DNA from: Caulobacterales bacterium
GTDB lineage: Bacteria; Pseudomonadota; Alphaproteobacteria; Caulobacterales; Caulobacteraceae
NCBI GenBank assembly: GCA_017302105.1
Contig: JAFLCS010000006.1
Span: forward strand, 45,168-109,167
Length of the DNA: 64,000 nt
Reading direction: 5' to 3'
This document shows, one piece after another, positions 34,528-44,244 of the stretch (position 1 is the first letter of the stretch; each line of letters opens with the position of its first letter). The notes beneath the pieces are model-generated. The model searched no databases. It had not been told where the DNA came from and saw only the letters and a program-made list of their open reading frames with translations. The position numbers and the translations under genes are program-made.

Positions 34528-35237
34528 GGATCGCCATCCTGCAGACCGGCGGGCCGCCGCCGGAGCTGGAAGCCCGGTTCGGGAGCTATCCTGAGATGAT
34601 GATGGCCCTGATCGGCCGCGATGGTTTTGAATATGAGATCTTTGACGTTCAGGCCGGGGCCCTGCCAACGCCTGGTGACCATGGCGGCGTGGTGATCTTG
34701 GGGTCGCCTTCAGGTGTCTATGACGGTGACGCCTGGATCCAGGATCTGAAGATGTGGATCATCGGGGCACAGGGCCAATGCAAGATGGTTGGCATCTGCT
34801 TCGGTCATCAGATCATTGGCGCGGCTAACGGGTGCGATGTTCGCAAGTCCGGTCGCGGTTGGGGTATCGGTGTACATTCCTATCAGGTCGAGGGTCGGCA
34901 TTCGTGGATGGAGCCGCCGTTGGAGGTGGTCAGGCTCCCCGTCTCGCATCAGGATCAAGTCGAGTATCGCGGTGTCTCGACCTGGGTGACCTTGAGCAGC
35001 CGGTTCTGTCCCTATGCGGGGCTCATTCATGGCCGGGATACGATTTCGTTTCAGGGACACCCCGAGTTCACGCCGGCGTTCGCCGCAGCGCTGATCGCGA
35101 TACGTGGTGACCGCTATGCGCCGCACTTCGCGCGGCAAGCCTACCGGAGCCTCGAAGGCACCACCGACCGGGAGATCGTCGGTCAGTGGATTCGGAATTT
35201 CCTCAGGGAGCCGATCAACGGCAGCGGGCGGATCTGA
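34524..35237 (+). CDS. Type 1 glutamine amidotransferase
   Basis: Class I glutamine amidotransferase-like protein of 237 residues, similar to the GMP-synthase-type stand-alone domain. The nucleophile Cys is in VGICFGHQIIGAA; the catalytic His and Glu are in FQGHPEF. Ammonia acceptor and substrate are unknown; some relatives act on glutathione conjugates or gamma-glutamyl compounds. The start at 34524 has a good Shine-Dalgarno (CAGGAG) and an ATGA overlap with DUF3052. It is the last gene of the DUF1285-Nudix-cca-DUF3052 run and convergent with hemF, 3 bases away. Confidence 0.9.
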   Translation: MRIAILQTGGPPPELEARFGSYPEMMMALIGRDGFEYEIFDVQAGALPTPGDHGGVVILGSPSGVYDGDAWIQDLKMWIIGAQGQCKMVGICFGHQIIGAANGCDVRKSGRGWGIGVHSYQVEGRHSWMEPPLEVVRLPVSHQDQVEYRGVSTWVTLSSRFCPYAGLIHGRDTISFQGHPEFTPAFAAALIAIRGDRYAPHFARQAYRSLEGTTDREIVGQWIRNFLREPINGSGRI

Positions 35238-35240
35238 CCC

Positions 35241-36116
35241 TTAAGGCCACTTCACCACGGGGGGCATGGAGCTGAGGATGGATTCGACATTGCCGCCGGT
35301 CTTCAGGCCAAAGGTCGTGCCGCGGTCGTAGAGTAGATTGAACTCGACATAGCGCCCCCGACGGACCAGCTGTTCGTCACGCTCGGCTGGGGTCCAGGCC
35401 TGGTCCATCCGCCCGCGAACGATCTGGCTGTAGCTGTTCATGAAGGCCAGGCCGACGTCGCGTGTGAAGCCGAAGTCGCGCGCGAAATCACCGGAGTCGT
35501 GGTGGTCGTAGAAGATGCCGCCGATGCCACGCGGCTCGTGGCGATGCGGCAGGAAGAAATACTCGTCGCACCAGGCCTTGTACTTCGCATACCAGCTCGG
35601 ATCGTAGGTGTTACAAACCCCCTTCATGGCCGCGTGAAAAGCCATGGCGTCGGGATTGTCCTGGTCGCGCTGGATGTCCAGCATCGGCGTCAGGTCACCG
35701 CCACCACCGAACCAGGACTTGGTGGTGGTGATCAGCCGTGTGTTCATGTGCGACGTGGGAACGTGCGGATTCCGTGGGTGGATGATGACGCTGACGCCTG
35801 TAGCGTGGAAGCGCCGGTCGGTCTCAGCTCCAGGTATCGCCTTGGCGAATTCGGGCGTGAATTCACCCCAGACGGTCGAGACGTGGACGCCTGCCTTTTC
35901 GAAGACGCGGCCTCTCAGGATTGAGGCGACGCCGCCGCCGCCGTCACCCTCACGCCTCCAGGCCGTGCGTTCAAACCGACCGGCTTCGCCTGGATACAGG
36001 TCTGGATCAGCCCCGTCCTCAATGGTTTCCAGGGCCGCGCACAGTTGATCACGGAAGGTCTCGAACCAGGCGCGTGCAAGCTCCTGGCGTTCAGTCGGAT
36101 CGAGTTCGAGGGTCAT
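35241..36116 (-). CDS. hemF: Oxygen-dependent coproporphyrinogen III oxidase
   Basis: Heme synthesis: oxidative decarboxylation of coproporphyrinogen III to protoporphyrinogen IX using O2. The 291-residue protein has the family's [21 protein letters not shown] and [14 protein letters not shown] motifs, and the C-terminal [16 protein letters not shown] with EWx-equivalent ESILSSMPP. Length is normal. It is monocistronic, convergent with the amidotransferase gene and divergent from the dipeptidase gene. Confidence 0.97.
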   Translation of the reverse strand: MTLELDPTERQELARAWFETFRDQLCAALETIEDGADPDLYPGEAGRFERTAWRREGDGGGGVASILRGRVFEKAGVHVSTVWGEFTPEFAKAIPGAETDRRFHATGVSVIIHPRNPHVPTSHMNTRLITTTKSWFGGGGDLTPMLDIQRDQDNPDAMAFHAAMKGVCNTYDPSWYAKYKAWCDEYFFLPHRHEPRGIGGIFYDHHDSGDFARDFGFTRDVGLAFMNSYSQIVRGRMDQAWTPAERDEQLVRRGRYVEFNLLYDRGTTFGLKTGGNVESILSSMPPVVKWP

Positions 36117-36186
36117 GGCGCGCCTTCAATCACAGTCGCGCGCCGGCGTCACCCCGGTTAAGGTGGACCAGCTTCAGGAGTTTGAT

Positions 36187-37452
36187 GTGCGCCGTACCCT
36201 CTATCTGACCGTAGCCCTTGCCATGATCGCGACACCCGCCACCGCCCAGGACAACCTCGAAGCCCCTCGCGTGCGGGCCGTTCTGGCTGCAACCCCGCTC
36301 ATCGACGGGCACAATGACCTGCCCTGGCAGGTGGCTAGTCGCTGGAATGGCGATGCCCGTCAGCTCGATTTGACGCAGGATCTAGCCGCGCTCGAGCCGC
36401 CGATGCACACGGATATCGCCCGTTTGCGGGCTGGTGGTGTGGGCGGCCAGTTCTGGTCGGTTTATGTGCCGGCCGATCTCGATGGCCCCCATGCGGCGGT
36501 CCAGGTCATGCGGCAGATCGATCTGGTCCGAGAGTTGGGCAGGCGCCACCCCGATGTCTTCGAGATCGCCTATTCTGCGGCCGACATAGAGCGCGCCCAC
36601 GCTGAGGGCCGCATCGCCTCCCTGATCGGCATGGAGGGGGGCAATGCCATCGACAACTCCCTGGGGGTCTTGCGGTCGTTCTATGCGCTGGGCGCGCGCT
36701 ACATCACCCTGACCCATTCGGCCAATCTGGATTGGGCCGATGCTTCGACCGATGAGGCGGAACATGGAGGGCTGACGCCGTTTGGTGTGGCGGTCGTGCG
36801 CGAGATGAACCGGTTGGGGATGCTCGTTGATCTGTCCCACGTATCCGAGGCGACCATGAATGATGTGCTCGATGCGACGCGCGCACCGGTGATCTTCTCG
36901 CACTCGTCGGCCTTTGCGCTGGACAATCACCCGCGAAACGTCCCTGACGCGGTTCTTCGTCGGGTTGCCGAGAACGGTGGGGTGGTCATGGTGACGTTTG
37001 TACCGAGCTTTATCTCCCAGGAGATCCGCGATTGGAGCCTGGAGCGCGCGGCGCACCGGGCCCAAATCCTGTCGGTGACCGGCAATGACGAAGCGGCGGC
37101 CACGGCAGGTGTCGAAGCCTGGGAGGCCGAGAATCCCCAGCCTGTCGCCCGCCTCAGCCAAGTGGCCGATCACATCGAACATATCCGTGAGGTCGCCGGC
37201 GTCGATCATGTAGGGCTGGGCGGTGATTTCGACGGCATCGATTCGACCGTCCAGGGGCTCGACGGTGTCGAGGACTATCCGGCCCTGCTTGAGGAACTGG
37301 CACGACGCGGCTGGTCTGATGAAGATCTGTCCAAGCTGGCCGGTGGCAACATCCTGCGCGTGATCAGGCGGGTGGAGGCGGTCGCGGCGGATCTGACCGA
37401 TGAGCCGGCCAACTATGCCACACTCGAAGAGCTGGATGGTGCGGTTCCGTAG
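36187..37452 (+). CDS. Membrane dipeptidase (peptidase family M19)
   Basis: Zinc dipeptidase of 421 residues with a cleavable signal peptide (RRTLYLTVALAMIATPATAQ), so it acts in the periplasm. The binuclear zinc ligands are seen in DGHNDLPWQ (His and Asp), GMEGGNAI (bridging Glu), DLSHVSE and IFSHSS (His). The GTG start at 36187 is chosen because AGGAG lies 6 bases upstream and the signal peptide begins there. The frame stays open to an ATG at 36115 which would add 24 residues ahead of the signal peptide. Confidence 0.92.
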   Translation: MRRTLYLTVALAMIATPATAQDNLEAPRVRAVLAATPLIDGHNDLPWQVASRWNGDARQLDLTQDLAALEPPMHTDIARLRAGGVGGQFWSVYVPADLDGPHAAVQVMRQIDLVRELGRRHPDVFEIAYSAADIERAHAEGRIASLIGMEGGNAIDNSLGVLRSFYALGARYITLTHSANLDWADASTDEAEHGGLTPFGVAVVREMNRLGMLVDLSHVSEATMNDVLDATRAPVIFSHSSAFALDNHPRNVPDAVLRRVAENGGVVMVTFVPSFISQEIRDWSLERAAHRAQILSVTGNDEAAATAGVEAWEAENPQPVARLSQVADHIEHIREVAGVDHVGLGGDFDGIDSTVQGLDGVEDYPALLEELARRGWSDEDLSKLAGGNILRVIRRVEAVAADLTDEPANYATLEELDGAVP

Positions 37453-37616
37453 CTGCGATCCAATCGCAACAAGGGGCCGGGATGTGCGAAAGCGTGGATT
37501 TCGATGAACTGGCCAGTTGAAAAAGCAGCGAGCCGGCTCTAAGCCCGGTCGCACGTACGGCTATTCCTGCCGCGACGGCGTTCGCGCATTCGCGGCCCCT
37601 GACGAAGGTGGGCTCA

Positions 37617-38153
37617 GTGACCGATCAGGTCGTTCACGATCACAGCGGCGATCCGAATCGCCGGGACTTTATTCATATTGCGGCGGGGGCTGCGGCCGTC
37701 GGCGCAGGTGCCGCCTGCGTGTGGCCATTGATCAACCAGATGAACCCGGCTGCCGACACCGTCGCGCTGTCCTCCATCGACTTCGACCTGACCAAGGTCT
37801 CGGAGGGGTCGCAGGTGGTTATCCGCTGGCAAGGCAAGCCTGTTTTCGTGCGCTACCGGACGCCGCACGAAATCCAGGAGGCGGTCGATGTGCCCCTGTC
37901 GGATCTCAAGGACCCTCAGACGGACGCCGACCGCGTGAAGGCCGGCCATTCTCAGTACTTGATCGTGGTTGGGTCCTGCACGCACCTGGGCTGTGTGCCG
38001 ACGTTCGGCACCGGCGACTACGGCGGCTGGTTCTGCCCGTGCCACGGGTCGCACTACGACACCTCGGGCCGTATTCGAAAAGGTCCGGCACCGCTGAACC
38101 TGATCGTGCCCGAGTACGAATATCTGTCCGACACCAGCATCCGGATCGGTTGA
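37617..38153 (+). CDS. petA: Ubiquinol-cytochrome c reductase iron-sulfur (Rieske) subunit
   Basis: Rieske [2Fe-2S] subunit of the cytochrome bc1 complex. The N-terminus has a twin-Arg motif (NRRDFI) before a hydrophobic anchor, consistent with Tat export and retention. The cluster ligands are in CTHLGC and CPCHGSHYD (two Cys, two His, plus two disulfide Cys). The start is GTG; the one at 37617 has AAGG 8 bases before it, while a GTG at 37608 is also in frame. First gene of the petABC operon; petB follows after 7 bases. Confidence 0.96.
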   Translation: MTDQVVHDHSGDPNRRDFIHIAAGAAAVGAGAACVWPLINQMNPAADTVALSSIDFDLTKVSEGSQVVIRWQGKPVFVRYRTPHEIQEAVDVPLSDLKDPQTDADRVKAGHSQYLIVVGSCTHLGCVPTFGTGDYGGWFCPCHGSHYDTSGRIRKGPAPLNLIVPEYEYLSDTSIRIG

Positions 38154-38160
38154 GGCATCC

Positions 38161-39465
38161 ATGAGCGATCACGAATCGACCTACGAGCCGAAGACCGGCA
38201 TCGAAAAGTGGCTGGACGCGCGCCTGCCGATCATCCGCTTCGGTGCGGACTATATGGCGCTGCCGACTCCGCGGAACCTGAACTACTGGTGGACCTTCGG
38301 GGCCATCCTGTCGCTGTGTCTGGTCGTCCAGATCGCCACCGGCATCGTTCTGGCCATGCACTATGCGCCGAACACGGCGCTGGCGTTCGATTCCGTCGAG
38401 CGCATCATGCGCGACGTGCCGGGTGGCTGGCTGATCCGCTACGTCCACGCCAACGGGGCCTCGATGTTCTTCATCGCGGTCTACATCCATATGTTCCGCG
38501 GCCTCTATTACGGCTCCTACAAGCAGCCGCGTGAGATGATCTGGATCCTGGGCTGTGTGATCTTCTTCCTGCTGATTGCGACCGCCTTCCTCGGCTACGT
38601 CCTGCCATGGGGCCAGATGTCCTACTGGGGGGCTGAGGTGATCACCAATCTGATCGGGGCCATCCCGGTCATCGGTGAACCGATCCTGGTCTGGCTGCGC
38701 GGCGGCCCGGCAATCGAGAATGCGACCCTGAACCGCTTCTTCTCGCTGCATTACCTGCTGCCGTTCGCGATCGCGGGCGTGGTGTTCCTGCACCTGTGGG
38801 CCCTGCATCAGGTTGGTCAGAACAACCCGGTCGGCATTCTGCTGCCGAGCGAAACCCGGGCCCGCGATACCCTGCCGTTCCATCCGTATTTCACGGTCAA
38901 GGACGGATTCGCGATCATTCTGTTCCTGATGCTGTTCGCGGTCTTCGTCTTCTTCAACCCGAACGCCCTGGGCCACGCCGACAACTACATCGTGGCCAAC
39001 CCCCTGCAGACCCCGGCCCACATCGTACCCGAGTGGTATATGCTGCCGTTCTACGCGATCCTGCGTGCCATTCCCGACAAGTTCGGCGGCGTGGTGGCGA
39101 TGTTTGCGGCCATCGGCGTGCTGTTCGTGCTGCCGTGGCTGGACACGTCTCGGGTGCGTTCGATGCGCTATCGCCCCACCATGAAGAAGCTGTTCGTCAT
39201 CTTCGTGGTGGTCTGTCTGGGCCTGGGCTGGTGCGGTGCCCAGCTGCCGGACGCCAACGTCATTCCGGGCATCGGTGGCGGCTTCACCCTCTTTGACGGT
39301 GACATCAACACCTATCTGTGGCTGACGCGCGTTCTGACGGCCTACTACTTCATCTTCTTCCTGGTCCTGATGCCGTGGGTCGGGCTGAAGGAGACTCCCT
39401 CGCCGGTGCCGGCGTCCATCTCAGAACCGGTCCTTTCCGGTTCCGAAGCCGAACAGAAGGGCTAA
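38161..39465 (+). CDS. petB: Cytochrome b subunit of the bc1 complex
   Basis: Membrane subunit with hemes bL and bH and the quinol sites, 434 residues. Eight or more transmembrane helices are visible. The heme-ligand His pairs are in [19 protein letters not shown] and in [11 protein letters not shown]. The Qo-site PEWY motif is present in [14 protein letters not shown], and [14 protein letters not shown] is the cd1 segment. petB and petC are separate genes here, not fused as in some rhizobia. Middle gene of petABC. Confidence 0.97.
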   Translation: MSDHESTYEPKTGIEKWLDARLPIIRFGADYMALPTPRNLNYWWTFGAILSLCLVVQIATGIVLAMHYAPNTALAFDSVERIMRDVPGGWLIRYVHANGASMFFIAVYIHMFRGLYYGSYKQPREMIWILGCVIFFLLIATAFLGYVLPWGQMSYWGAEVITNLIGAIPVIGEPILVWLRGGPAIENATLNRFFSLHYLLPFAIAGVVFLHLWALHQVGQNNPVGILLPSETRARDTLPFHPYFTVKDGFAIILFLMLFAVFVFFNPNALGHADNYIVANPLQTPAHIVPEWYMLPFYAILRAIPDKFGGVVAMFAAIGVLFVLPWLDTSRVRSMRYRPTMKKLFVIFVVVCLGLGWCGAQLPDANVIPGIGGGFTLFDGDINTYLWLTRVLTAYYFIFFLVLMPWVGLKETPSPVPASISEPVLSGSEAEQKG

Positions 39466-39471
39466 GCCGCG

Positions 39472-40332
39472 ATGATCACCACGCTCTCCAAGCGCGTCGC
39501 TGCCGGTCTCTTCGCCGCCGCCGCCCTGATGGGTGCCGGCGCGGCCCAGGCCGAAGGCGGGGCCCTGCATCCGCGCAACGTCAACTTTAGCTTCGAAGGC
39601 CCGTTCGGAACTTTCGATCAGGGTCAGCTGCAACGCGGCTATCGGGTTTATGAGCAGGTCTGCGCGGCCTGCCATTCGATGAACCTGATGGCGTACCGGG
39701 TGCTTGGCCAGGAAGGCGGGCCCTTCTACGACGAACACTATCCTGATGCTGCGCGTAATCCGTACGTCGCGGCCATCGCGGCCCAGATTGAGGTGCCGGA
39801 CATCGACACCGAAACGGGTGAAGCGATTACCCGTCCGGCAACGCCGGCCGACCGCTTCCGGGCTCCGTTTCCGAACGCGACGGCGGCAGCGTTCGCCAAC
39901 GGTGGCGCGGCTCCGCCGGACCTGTCGGTCATCACCAAGGCCCGTCACGGGGGCGCGGAATACGTCTATTCGCTCCTGACGGGTTATCGTGACGCTCCTG
40001 AAGGCCTGCGGATCAATCCGGGCCAGCACTACAATCCCTACATGAGCGGCGACATGAGCCCGTTCTGGGAGGGTGACGAGCATCACGTCCCGCCGGGCGG
40101 TTTCATTGCCATGGCTCCGCCGTTGGTGGCGGGCGCTGTGACCTATGACGACGGTACCGACCCGACCGTCGATCAGATGGCTCAGGATGTGGCGGCGTTC
40201 CTCGCCTGGGCGTCGGATCCGCATCAGGTCGAACGTAAGCGCACCGGCTTTGCAGTCCTGATCTATCTGATGCTGTTCGGGGTCATCACCTGGTTCAGCT
40301 ACAAGAAGATCTGGCGCGACGTCGGCCACTGA
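39472..40332 (+). CDS. petC: Cytochrome c1
   Basis: Membrane-anchored c-type cytochrome of the bc1 complex, 286 residues. The signal peptide is about residues 1-27 (GAGAAQA). The heme-binding motif CAACH is at Cys64-Cys67-His68. The axial Met is probably in YMSGDMSPFWEG or the following MAPPLV segment. A C-terminal transmembrane anchor (TGFAVLIYLMLFGVITWFSY) precedes a basic tail. It starts 6 bases after petB and is followed by a strong hairpin. Confidence 0.96.
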   Translation: MITTLSKRVAAGLFAAAALMGAGAAQAEGGALHPRNVNFSFEGPFGTFDQGQLQRGYRVYEQVCAACHSMNLMAYRVLGQEGGPFYDEHYPDAARNPYVAAIAAQIEVPDIDTETGEAITRPATPADRFRAPFPNATAAAFANGGAAPPDLSVITKARHGGAEYVYSLLTGYRDAPEGLRINPGQHYNPYMSGDMSPFWEGDEHHVPPGGFIAMAPPLVAGAVTYDDGTDPTVDQMAQDVAAFLAWASDPHQVERKRTGFAVLIYLMLFGVITWFSYKKIWRDVGH

Positions 40333-40356
40333 GGCGGACAAGCTGATTGAACTGGA

Positions 40357-40389
40357 AACGCCCGGCTGGTCTGCCGGGCGTTTTCGTTT
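40357..40389 (+). terminator. Terminator of the petABC operon
   Basis: A perfect 10-bp stem (40357-40366 with 40373-40382), loop TGGTCT, followed by TTCGTTT. It begins 24 bases after the petC stop and is a good factor-independent terminator. It also marks the 3' border of the amine-oxidase remnant on the other strand. Confidence 0.88.
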
Positions 40390-40638
40390 CAGCCAAGTGT
40401 TCTCTGCGCTGCCCGCACGGCGGCTTCGCTGGAGCGGACGGCAGCAGGTCTGGGTCGGACTGCCAGCCAGGGCCTCGCCCGCGAGGAAGACCTTGCCGAC
40501 GGCCGATCAGGGCATGAGCGGCCGCGATCCCAGCTGATCCGACCCCAACCACACCGACATCAGGCTCCTGGAATCCTGACGGCGCACGACAGGCGGGACC
40601 TGAGTCTGCGAGGACTGCAAGGGTGTGAGGATTGAGCA
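40389..40638 (-). pseudogene. Remnant of a flavin monoamine oxidase gene
   Basis: The minus strand holds the two ends of an FAD-dependent amine oxidase in three different frames. The N-terminal FAD-binding fingerprint DVGVVGVGSAGIAAAHALIG is read at 40561-40502. After a frame change, VGKVFLAGEALAG at 40500-40462 matches the conserved C-terminal FAD-contact segment (FAGEA). After another change, RSSEAAVRAAQRTLG plus stop at 40436-40389 matches the terminal helix. About 400 central residues are missing, so an internal deletion fused head to tail and frameshifts followed. The original start may be the ATG at 40638. The rest of the 454-base gap (40639-40786) shows nothing. Confidence 0.75.
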
Positions 40639-40786
40639 TGGAATTCTGCTGGAAGGCCGTCATCTCGACAAGATCGCGTGTGGTCGGCAGGTGACAACCG
40701 GACCCGGTCGGATTCGCGCATCAGGCTCAGGCTCTTCCCAGACGATGATCGACTGCTAGTGTCGAACAAGGTTCGGGGGACGACGT

Positions 40787-42814
40787 GTGAGTGATGGGGA
40801 GCTGACAGCAACGCAGCGCGGCATAGAATTTGCGCCGCCGCCGGCGTCGTTTCCCGTTCCTCCGGTCGAAACCGAAGGGCGCGATCTGCGCGCCCTGAGC
40901 TCAGACGGGATCGCGGTCCTGCTCAGTGAAGCCCAGGCCGACCTCACGGCCTCCCGGCGCGTGATCACCTGTAGACTGGTTCGCGCCATCACAGGACGGG
41001 ACGGACTGCAAGCGGCTGCGCGCTTCGATGCGGCCTATGACCCCCGCTACGAATCCCTCGTTATCCATGGCATTCGAGTTATCCGGCAAGGGGTTGTTCG
41101 AGACGAAGGTCGTCCCGAGGCGTTCGAGTTGATGCGGCGGGAGCCCAACTTGGAACGGGCCATCTACGATGGTCGCATGACGGCTCACATGGTGATCCCC
41201 GACCTGCGTGAGGGCGACATCGTTGACGCCTGCTATTCCATTGTCGGCGAGCAGCCGGCGTTGCAGGGGGCCTTCTCGTGGTTCTTCGTGCTGCAGTGGT
41301 CGACGCGCGTGGCGGAGACGGTATGTCGGGTGATCTCCCGGCCTGGCCAGAGAATGCTCATTCGCCGGTTCGCAGGGGCACCCCAGCCCCGCGTCGGCGA
41401 CAGTAATGGACGTCGGATCTACACCTGGCGCGTGCGCGACCTTCCACCGTATCTACCTGAACCGTTCGCGCCGGCGTGGAGCGTCGGCTACCAGGCCGTT
41501 GAAATCGGTGTGGCGCTGAACTGGAGCCAGGTGGCCGACATATTCAGGCCGATGTACGAGTCGGCGGTCAGTGACGGCAACCCGCCCGGTGACCTGGCCT
41601 CGGAGGTGGCCGCCATCTCGGGGCGCCTGGTTTCGCCTGGGGAACGCGCGGTCGAAGGACTCCGCCTCGTTCAACGGACCCTTCGCTACCATTCCGTGGC
41701 GATCGGGGAGGGCGGCTTTCGACCGCGGGCCCTGCGGACGATCTGGTCGACCCGTTATGGCGACTGCAAGGACGCTTCGGTCCTGCTGACGTCTGTGCTG
41801 CGCCAGATGGGGTTGGAGGCGTGCTGCGCCCTCGTGAATGTCGGGATGGGTGAGGACGTTGAGAATTTTATTCCCAGCCCGCGTGCCTTCAACCACTGCA
41901 TCGTGCGCTTGCGAATGAATGGCCGCGACTACTGGCTGGATGGAACCATGCCGCCCCAGGCCGGTGATCTGGATAGTCTCACCCAGGCCCGGTTCGGTTG
42001 GGCCTTGCCGTTGGTCGATCAGGCGAGCCTGGTTCGTATTCACCCCGGACCGGTTCAAGCCGTGCGCGAGGTTGTGGAGCGCTGGACGTTTCCGCGCCAG
42101 ATCGGGCAGCCCGCCCGGCTTGAATGTGCCACGACCCATCGGGGCTGGCGCGCCGACGACGTGCGCCGCCTGATCGAGAACCGCGATAGCGGTACCCTTT
42201 CGGATCGATATCGCGAGCAGTTGGAGCGGGAACTGGATTCTCCGCTTCGGGCGGTGGAGCCGCTGGCAATTTCGGATGTGGCTCACACCAACACCCTGAT
42301 TGTCCGTGAGGTCTATGACGTCGAGCGCGCCCTCGTGCCCGTCGGACAGGGCGGGTATCAGTTTCTGTCGTTCGACGATGTGGTCCGGCCCAACCTCCCG
42401 ATTCTGGATGGGGGAGGGCGGAAAGAGCCGATCGCCCTGGGTACGCCTCGCCAGGTCGTTACCCGACGCGAGTTCAACTTCGCGGTCCCGACGAATTTCT
42501 CTCCCTGGGACGAACGGATCAGAGGGCCGGGCGGCCTGGAGGCGCGGGCACGTTTCGAATGGCTCGACCGCCGTCGCGGCGTCCACACCGTCAGCCTGAC
42601 CGTGCCAGCCGAGGTCCTGCCGGCGCACCAGGCCCCCGCCTATAGGGCGTTCCTGGATCGGCTCGTCAACAACGGTGGCGTCGGCTTCGTCCTGCGCGCA
42701 CGCGGCGGCCGCTTTTTGGCGACATCGGGTGGCGGCGGATTCTCCTGGGGTTGGGTTGCCTGGGCCGTTATCGTCACCTTGGTCGCCGCCTCGCGCTGCT
42801 CGGGCGCTGGCTGA
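40787..42814 (+). CDS. DUF3857 / transglutaminase-like domain protein
   Basis: Predicted 675-residue protein. An N-terminal DUF3857 beta domain (about 45-200: RYESLVIHGIRVIRQG, VIPDLREGDIVDACYSI) is followed by a transglutaminase-like core with the catalytic Cys in RYGDCKDASVLL, His in AFNHCIVRL and Asp in YWLDGTM. A further beta-rich domain and a final hydrophobic helix (GWVAWAVIVTLVAAS) follow, suggesting a C-terminal membrane tether. No N-terminal signal peptide is seen. It may be a protease or cross-linking enzyme; the partner is unknown. The start is GTG behind GGGGGA. Confidence 0.85.
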   Translation: MSDGELTATQRGIEFAPPPASFPVPPVETEGRDLRALSSDGIAVLLSEAQADLTASRRVITCRLVRAITGRDGLQAAARFDAAYDPRYESLVIHGIRVIRQGVVRDEGRPEAFELMRREPNLERAIYDGRMTAHMVIPDLREGDIVDACYSIVGEQPALQGAFSWFFVLQWSTRVAETVCRVISRPGQRMLIRRFAGAPQPRVGDSNGRRIYTWRVRDLPPYLPEPFAPAWSVGYQAVEIGVALNWSQVADIFRPMYESAVSDGNPPGDLASEVAAISGRLVSPGERAVEGLRLVQRTLRYHSVAIGEGGFRPRALRTIWSTRYGDCKDASVLLTSVLRQMGLEACCALVNVGMGEDVENFIPSPRAFNHCIVRLRMNGRDYWLDGTMPPQAGDLDSLTQARFGWALPLVDQASLVRIHPGPVQAVREVVERWTFPRQIGQPARLECATTHRGWRADDVRRLIENRDSGTLSDRYREQLERELDSPLRAVEPLAISDVAHTNTLIVREVYDVERALVPVGQGGYQFLSFDDVVRPNLPILDGGGRKEPIALGTPRQVVTRREFNFAVPTNFSPWDERIRGPGGLEARARFEWLDRRRGVHTVSLTVPAEVLPAHQAPAYRAFLDRLVNNGGVGFVLRARGGRFLATSGGGGFSWGWVAWAVIVTLVAASRCSGAG

Positions 42815-42845
42815 ACGCCATTTGCAACAAGCCCATGGTATTCGA

Positions 42846-42874
42846 CCGCAGCAAGCCCTAAGCTATTGCTGCGG
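42846..42874 (+). repeat. Hairpin between the DUF3857 gene and the CorC/HlyC gene
   Basis: A perfect 9-bp stem, CCGCAGCAA (42846-42854) with TTGCTGCGG (42866-42874), with an 11-base loop, lies 31 bases before the ATG at 42906. There is no T run, so it is either a weak terminator or a leader structure of the next gene. Confidence 0.5.
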
Positions 42875-42905
42875 CCCCGAGGTCGCGTCGGGTCCTCCCC
42901 CTTAG

Positions 42906-44234
42906 ATGCTAGCCTTCGCCATCGTCGTCGTTCTGCTCCTCGTGGTGCTCAACGGCCTGTTCGCCATGACCGAGATGGCGGTTGTTTCCGCACGGAAATC
43001 CAAACTCCAGAGCAAGGCCGAGCGCGGTGATCGCGGTGCGCGCCGGGCGCTTGATCTGGCGGAAGAGCCGACGCATTTCCTGTCGGCGGTCCAGGTCGGG
43101 ATCACGCTGATCGGAATCTTGGCCGGTGCCTATGGTCAGGCGGCGATTGCCGGCGAATTGAATCACATTCTGGAGCGCTCCCTACCGGCGATCGCGCCCT
43201 GGAGCGAGATCATTGCGACCGCCACCGTGGTCATCCTGATCACCTATGTCTCGCTGATCGTCGGTGAGCTGGTGCCCAAGCGTGTGGCCCTGATCTATCC
43301 CGAACCCATTGCCATCCGGATGGCCGGCCCGATCTCGACCCTGGCGATCGTGTTGAAGCCCTTCGTTCTGCTGCTGACGGCTTCGACCTCCGGAATCTTG
43401 AAACTCTTCAACATCAGGGACCGCGACGGCTCGGATGTGACTCAGGAAGAGGTCGAGACGATGATTGCCGAGGGAACCTCGGCCGGCCTGATTGAGCCCG
43501 AAGAGCAGGAGATGATCGAGGAAATCCTCACCCTTGGGGATCGTCCGATCAAGGTGGCCATGACGCCGCGCCACGAAGTCAGCTGGATCGCCCTGGATGA
43601 TCCTGATGACCTCATCAAGGAAGAGGTGCGCAACAGCCCGTATTCACGGCTGGTGGTGGCCCGCGAGAACGATGTCGATAATCCGCTGGGCGTCGTTCAC
43701 AAGAAGGATCTCCTCGACAGCCTGCTCGACAATGGTGAGTTCAACGTCGAGAAGCTCGTCCAGACGCCGGCCTTCATCCCTCAGACAACCTCGGTTCTGA
43801 AAGCCCTGGAGATCCTGAAGGGGTCAAAGGTGCACATGGCTTTCATCGTCGATGAGTACGGGTCGTTCGAGGGAGTCGTGACGGCAACCGACCTGCTGGA
43901 AATGATTGCCGGCGACTTTGACGAAGACCATGACGAGCCGAGTCAGAACATTGTCCTGAACGAGGATGGTTCCTGGTCGGTGGACGGCCAGACCGACCTG
44001 GACGAACTGGCTGACGCGCTCGGCGAGGATTTCGGCGACCATGACGGCTTCCATACCGTCGCGGGCCTCGTCCTGCATGAGTTGTCCAGAATTCCCGATG
44101 AGGGCGAGCACCTGCAACTGGGCCGGTTCGAGGTCGAGGTTCGCGAGATGGATGACCGTCGGATCGAAACCTTGGTCTTCCACCCCATCGTGGCCAAGGG
44201 CAACGCATCGGCGGGGCGCGACCTCGTCGACTGA
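42906..44234 (+). CDS. Hemolysin/CorC family protein (DUF21-CBS-CorC/HlyC)
   Basis: Membrane protein of 442 residues with the CNNM/CorB layout. A DUF21 domain with four hydrophobic segments (about 1-190; NGLFAMTEMAVVSARKSKLQS) comes first, then a CBS pair (about 205-330; AMTPRHEVSWIALDD, AFIVDEYGSFEGVVT), then the C-terminal CorC/HlyC domain (about 350-430; DELADALGEDF, VAGLVLHEL). Homologues take part in Mg2+ or cobalt efflux; the hemolysin name is historical. It is convergent with the TadG-like gene, 10 bases away. Confidence 0.92.
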   Translation: MLAFAIVVVLLLVVLNGLFAMTEMAVVSARKSKLQSKAERGDRGARRALDLAEEPTHFLSAVQVGITLIGILAGAYGQAAIAGELNHILERSLPAIAPWSEIIATATVVILITYVSLIVGELVPKRVALIYPEPIAIRMAGPISTLAIVLKPFVLLLTASTSGILKLFNIRDRDGSDVTQEEVETMIAEGTSAGLIEPEEQEMIEEILTLGDRPIKVAMTPRHEVSWIALDDPDDLIKEEVRNSPYSRLVVARENDVDNPLGVVHKKDLLDSLLDNGEFNVEKLVQTPAFIPQTTSVLKALEILKGSKVHMAFIVDEYGSFEGVVTATDLLEMIAGDFDEDHDEPSQNIVLNEDGSWSVDGQTDLDELADALGEDFGDHDGFHTVAGLVLHELSRIPDEGEHLQLGRFEVEVREMDDRRIETLVFHPIVAKGNASAGRDLVD

Positions 44235-44244
44235 ACGCCCCGGA

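Noticed and set aside
41453-42628. A 391-codon minus-strand frame within the DUF3857 gene
   Set aside because: The transglutaminase motifs lie on the plus strand; the antisense product has no family features.
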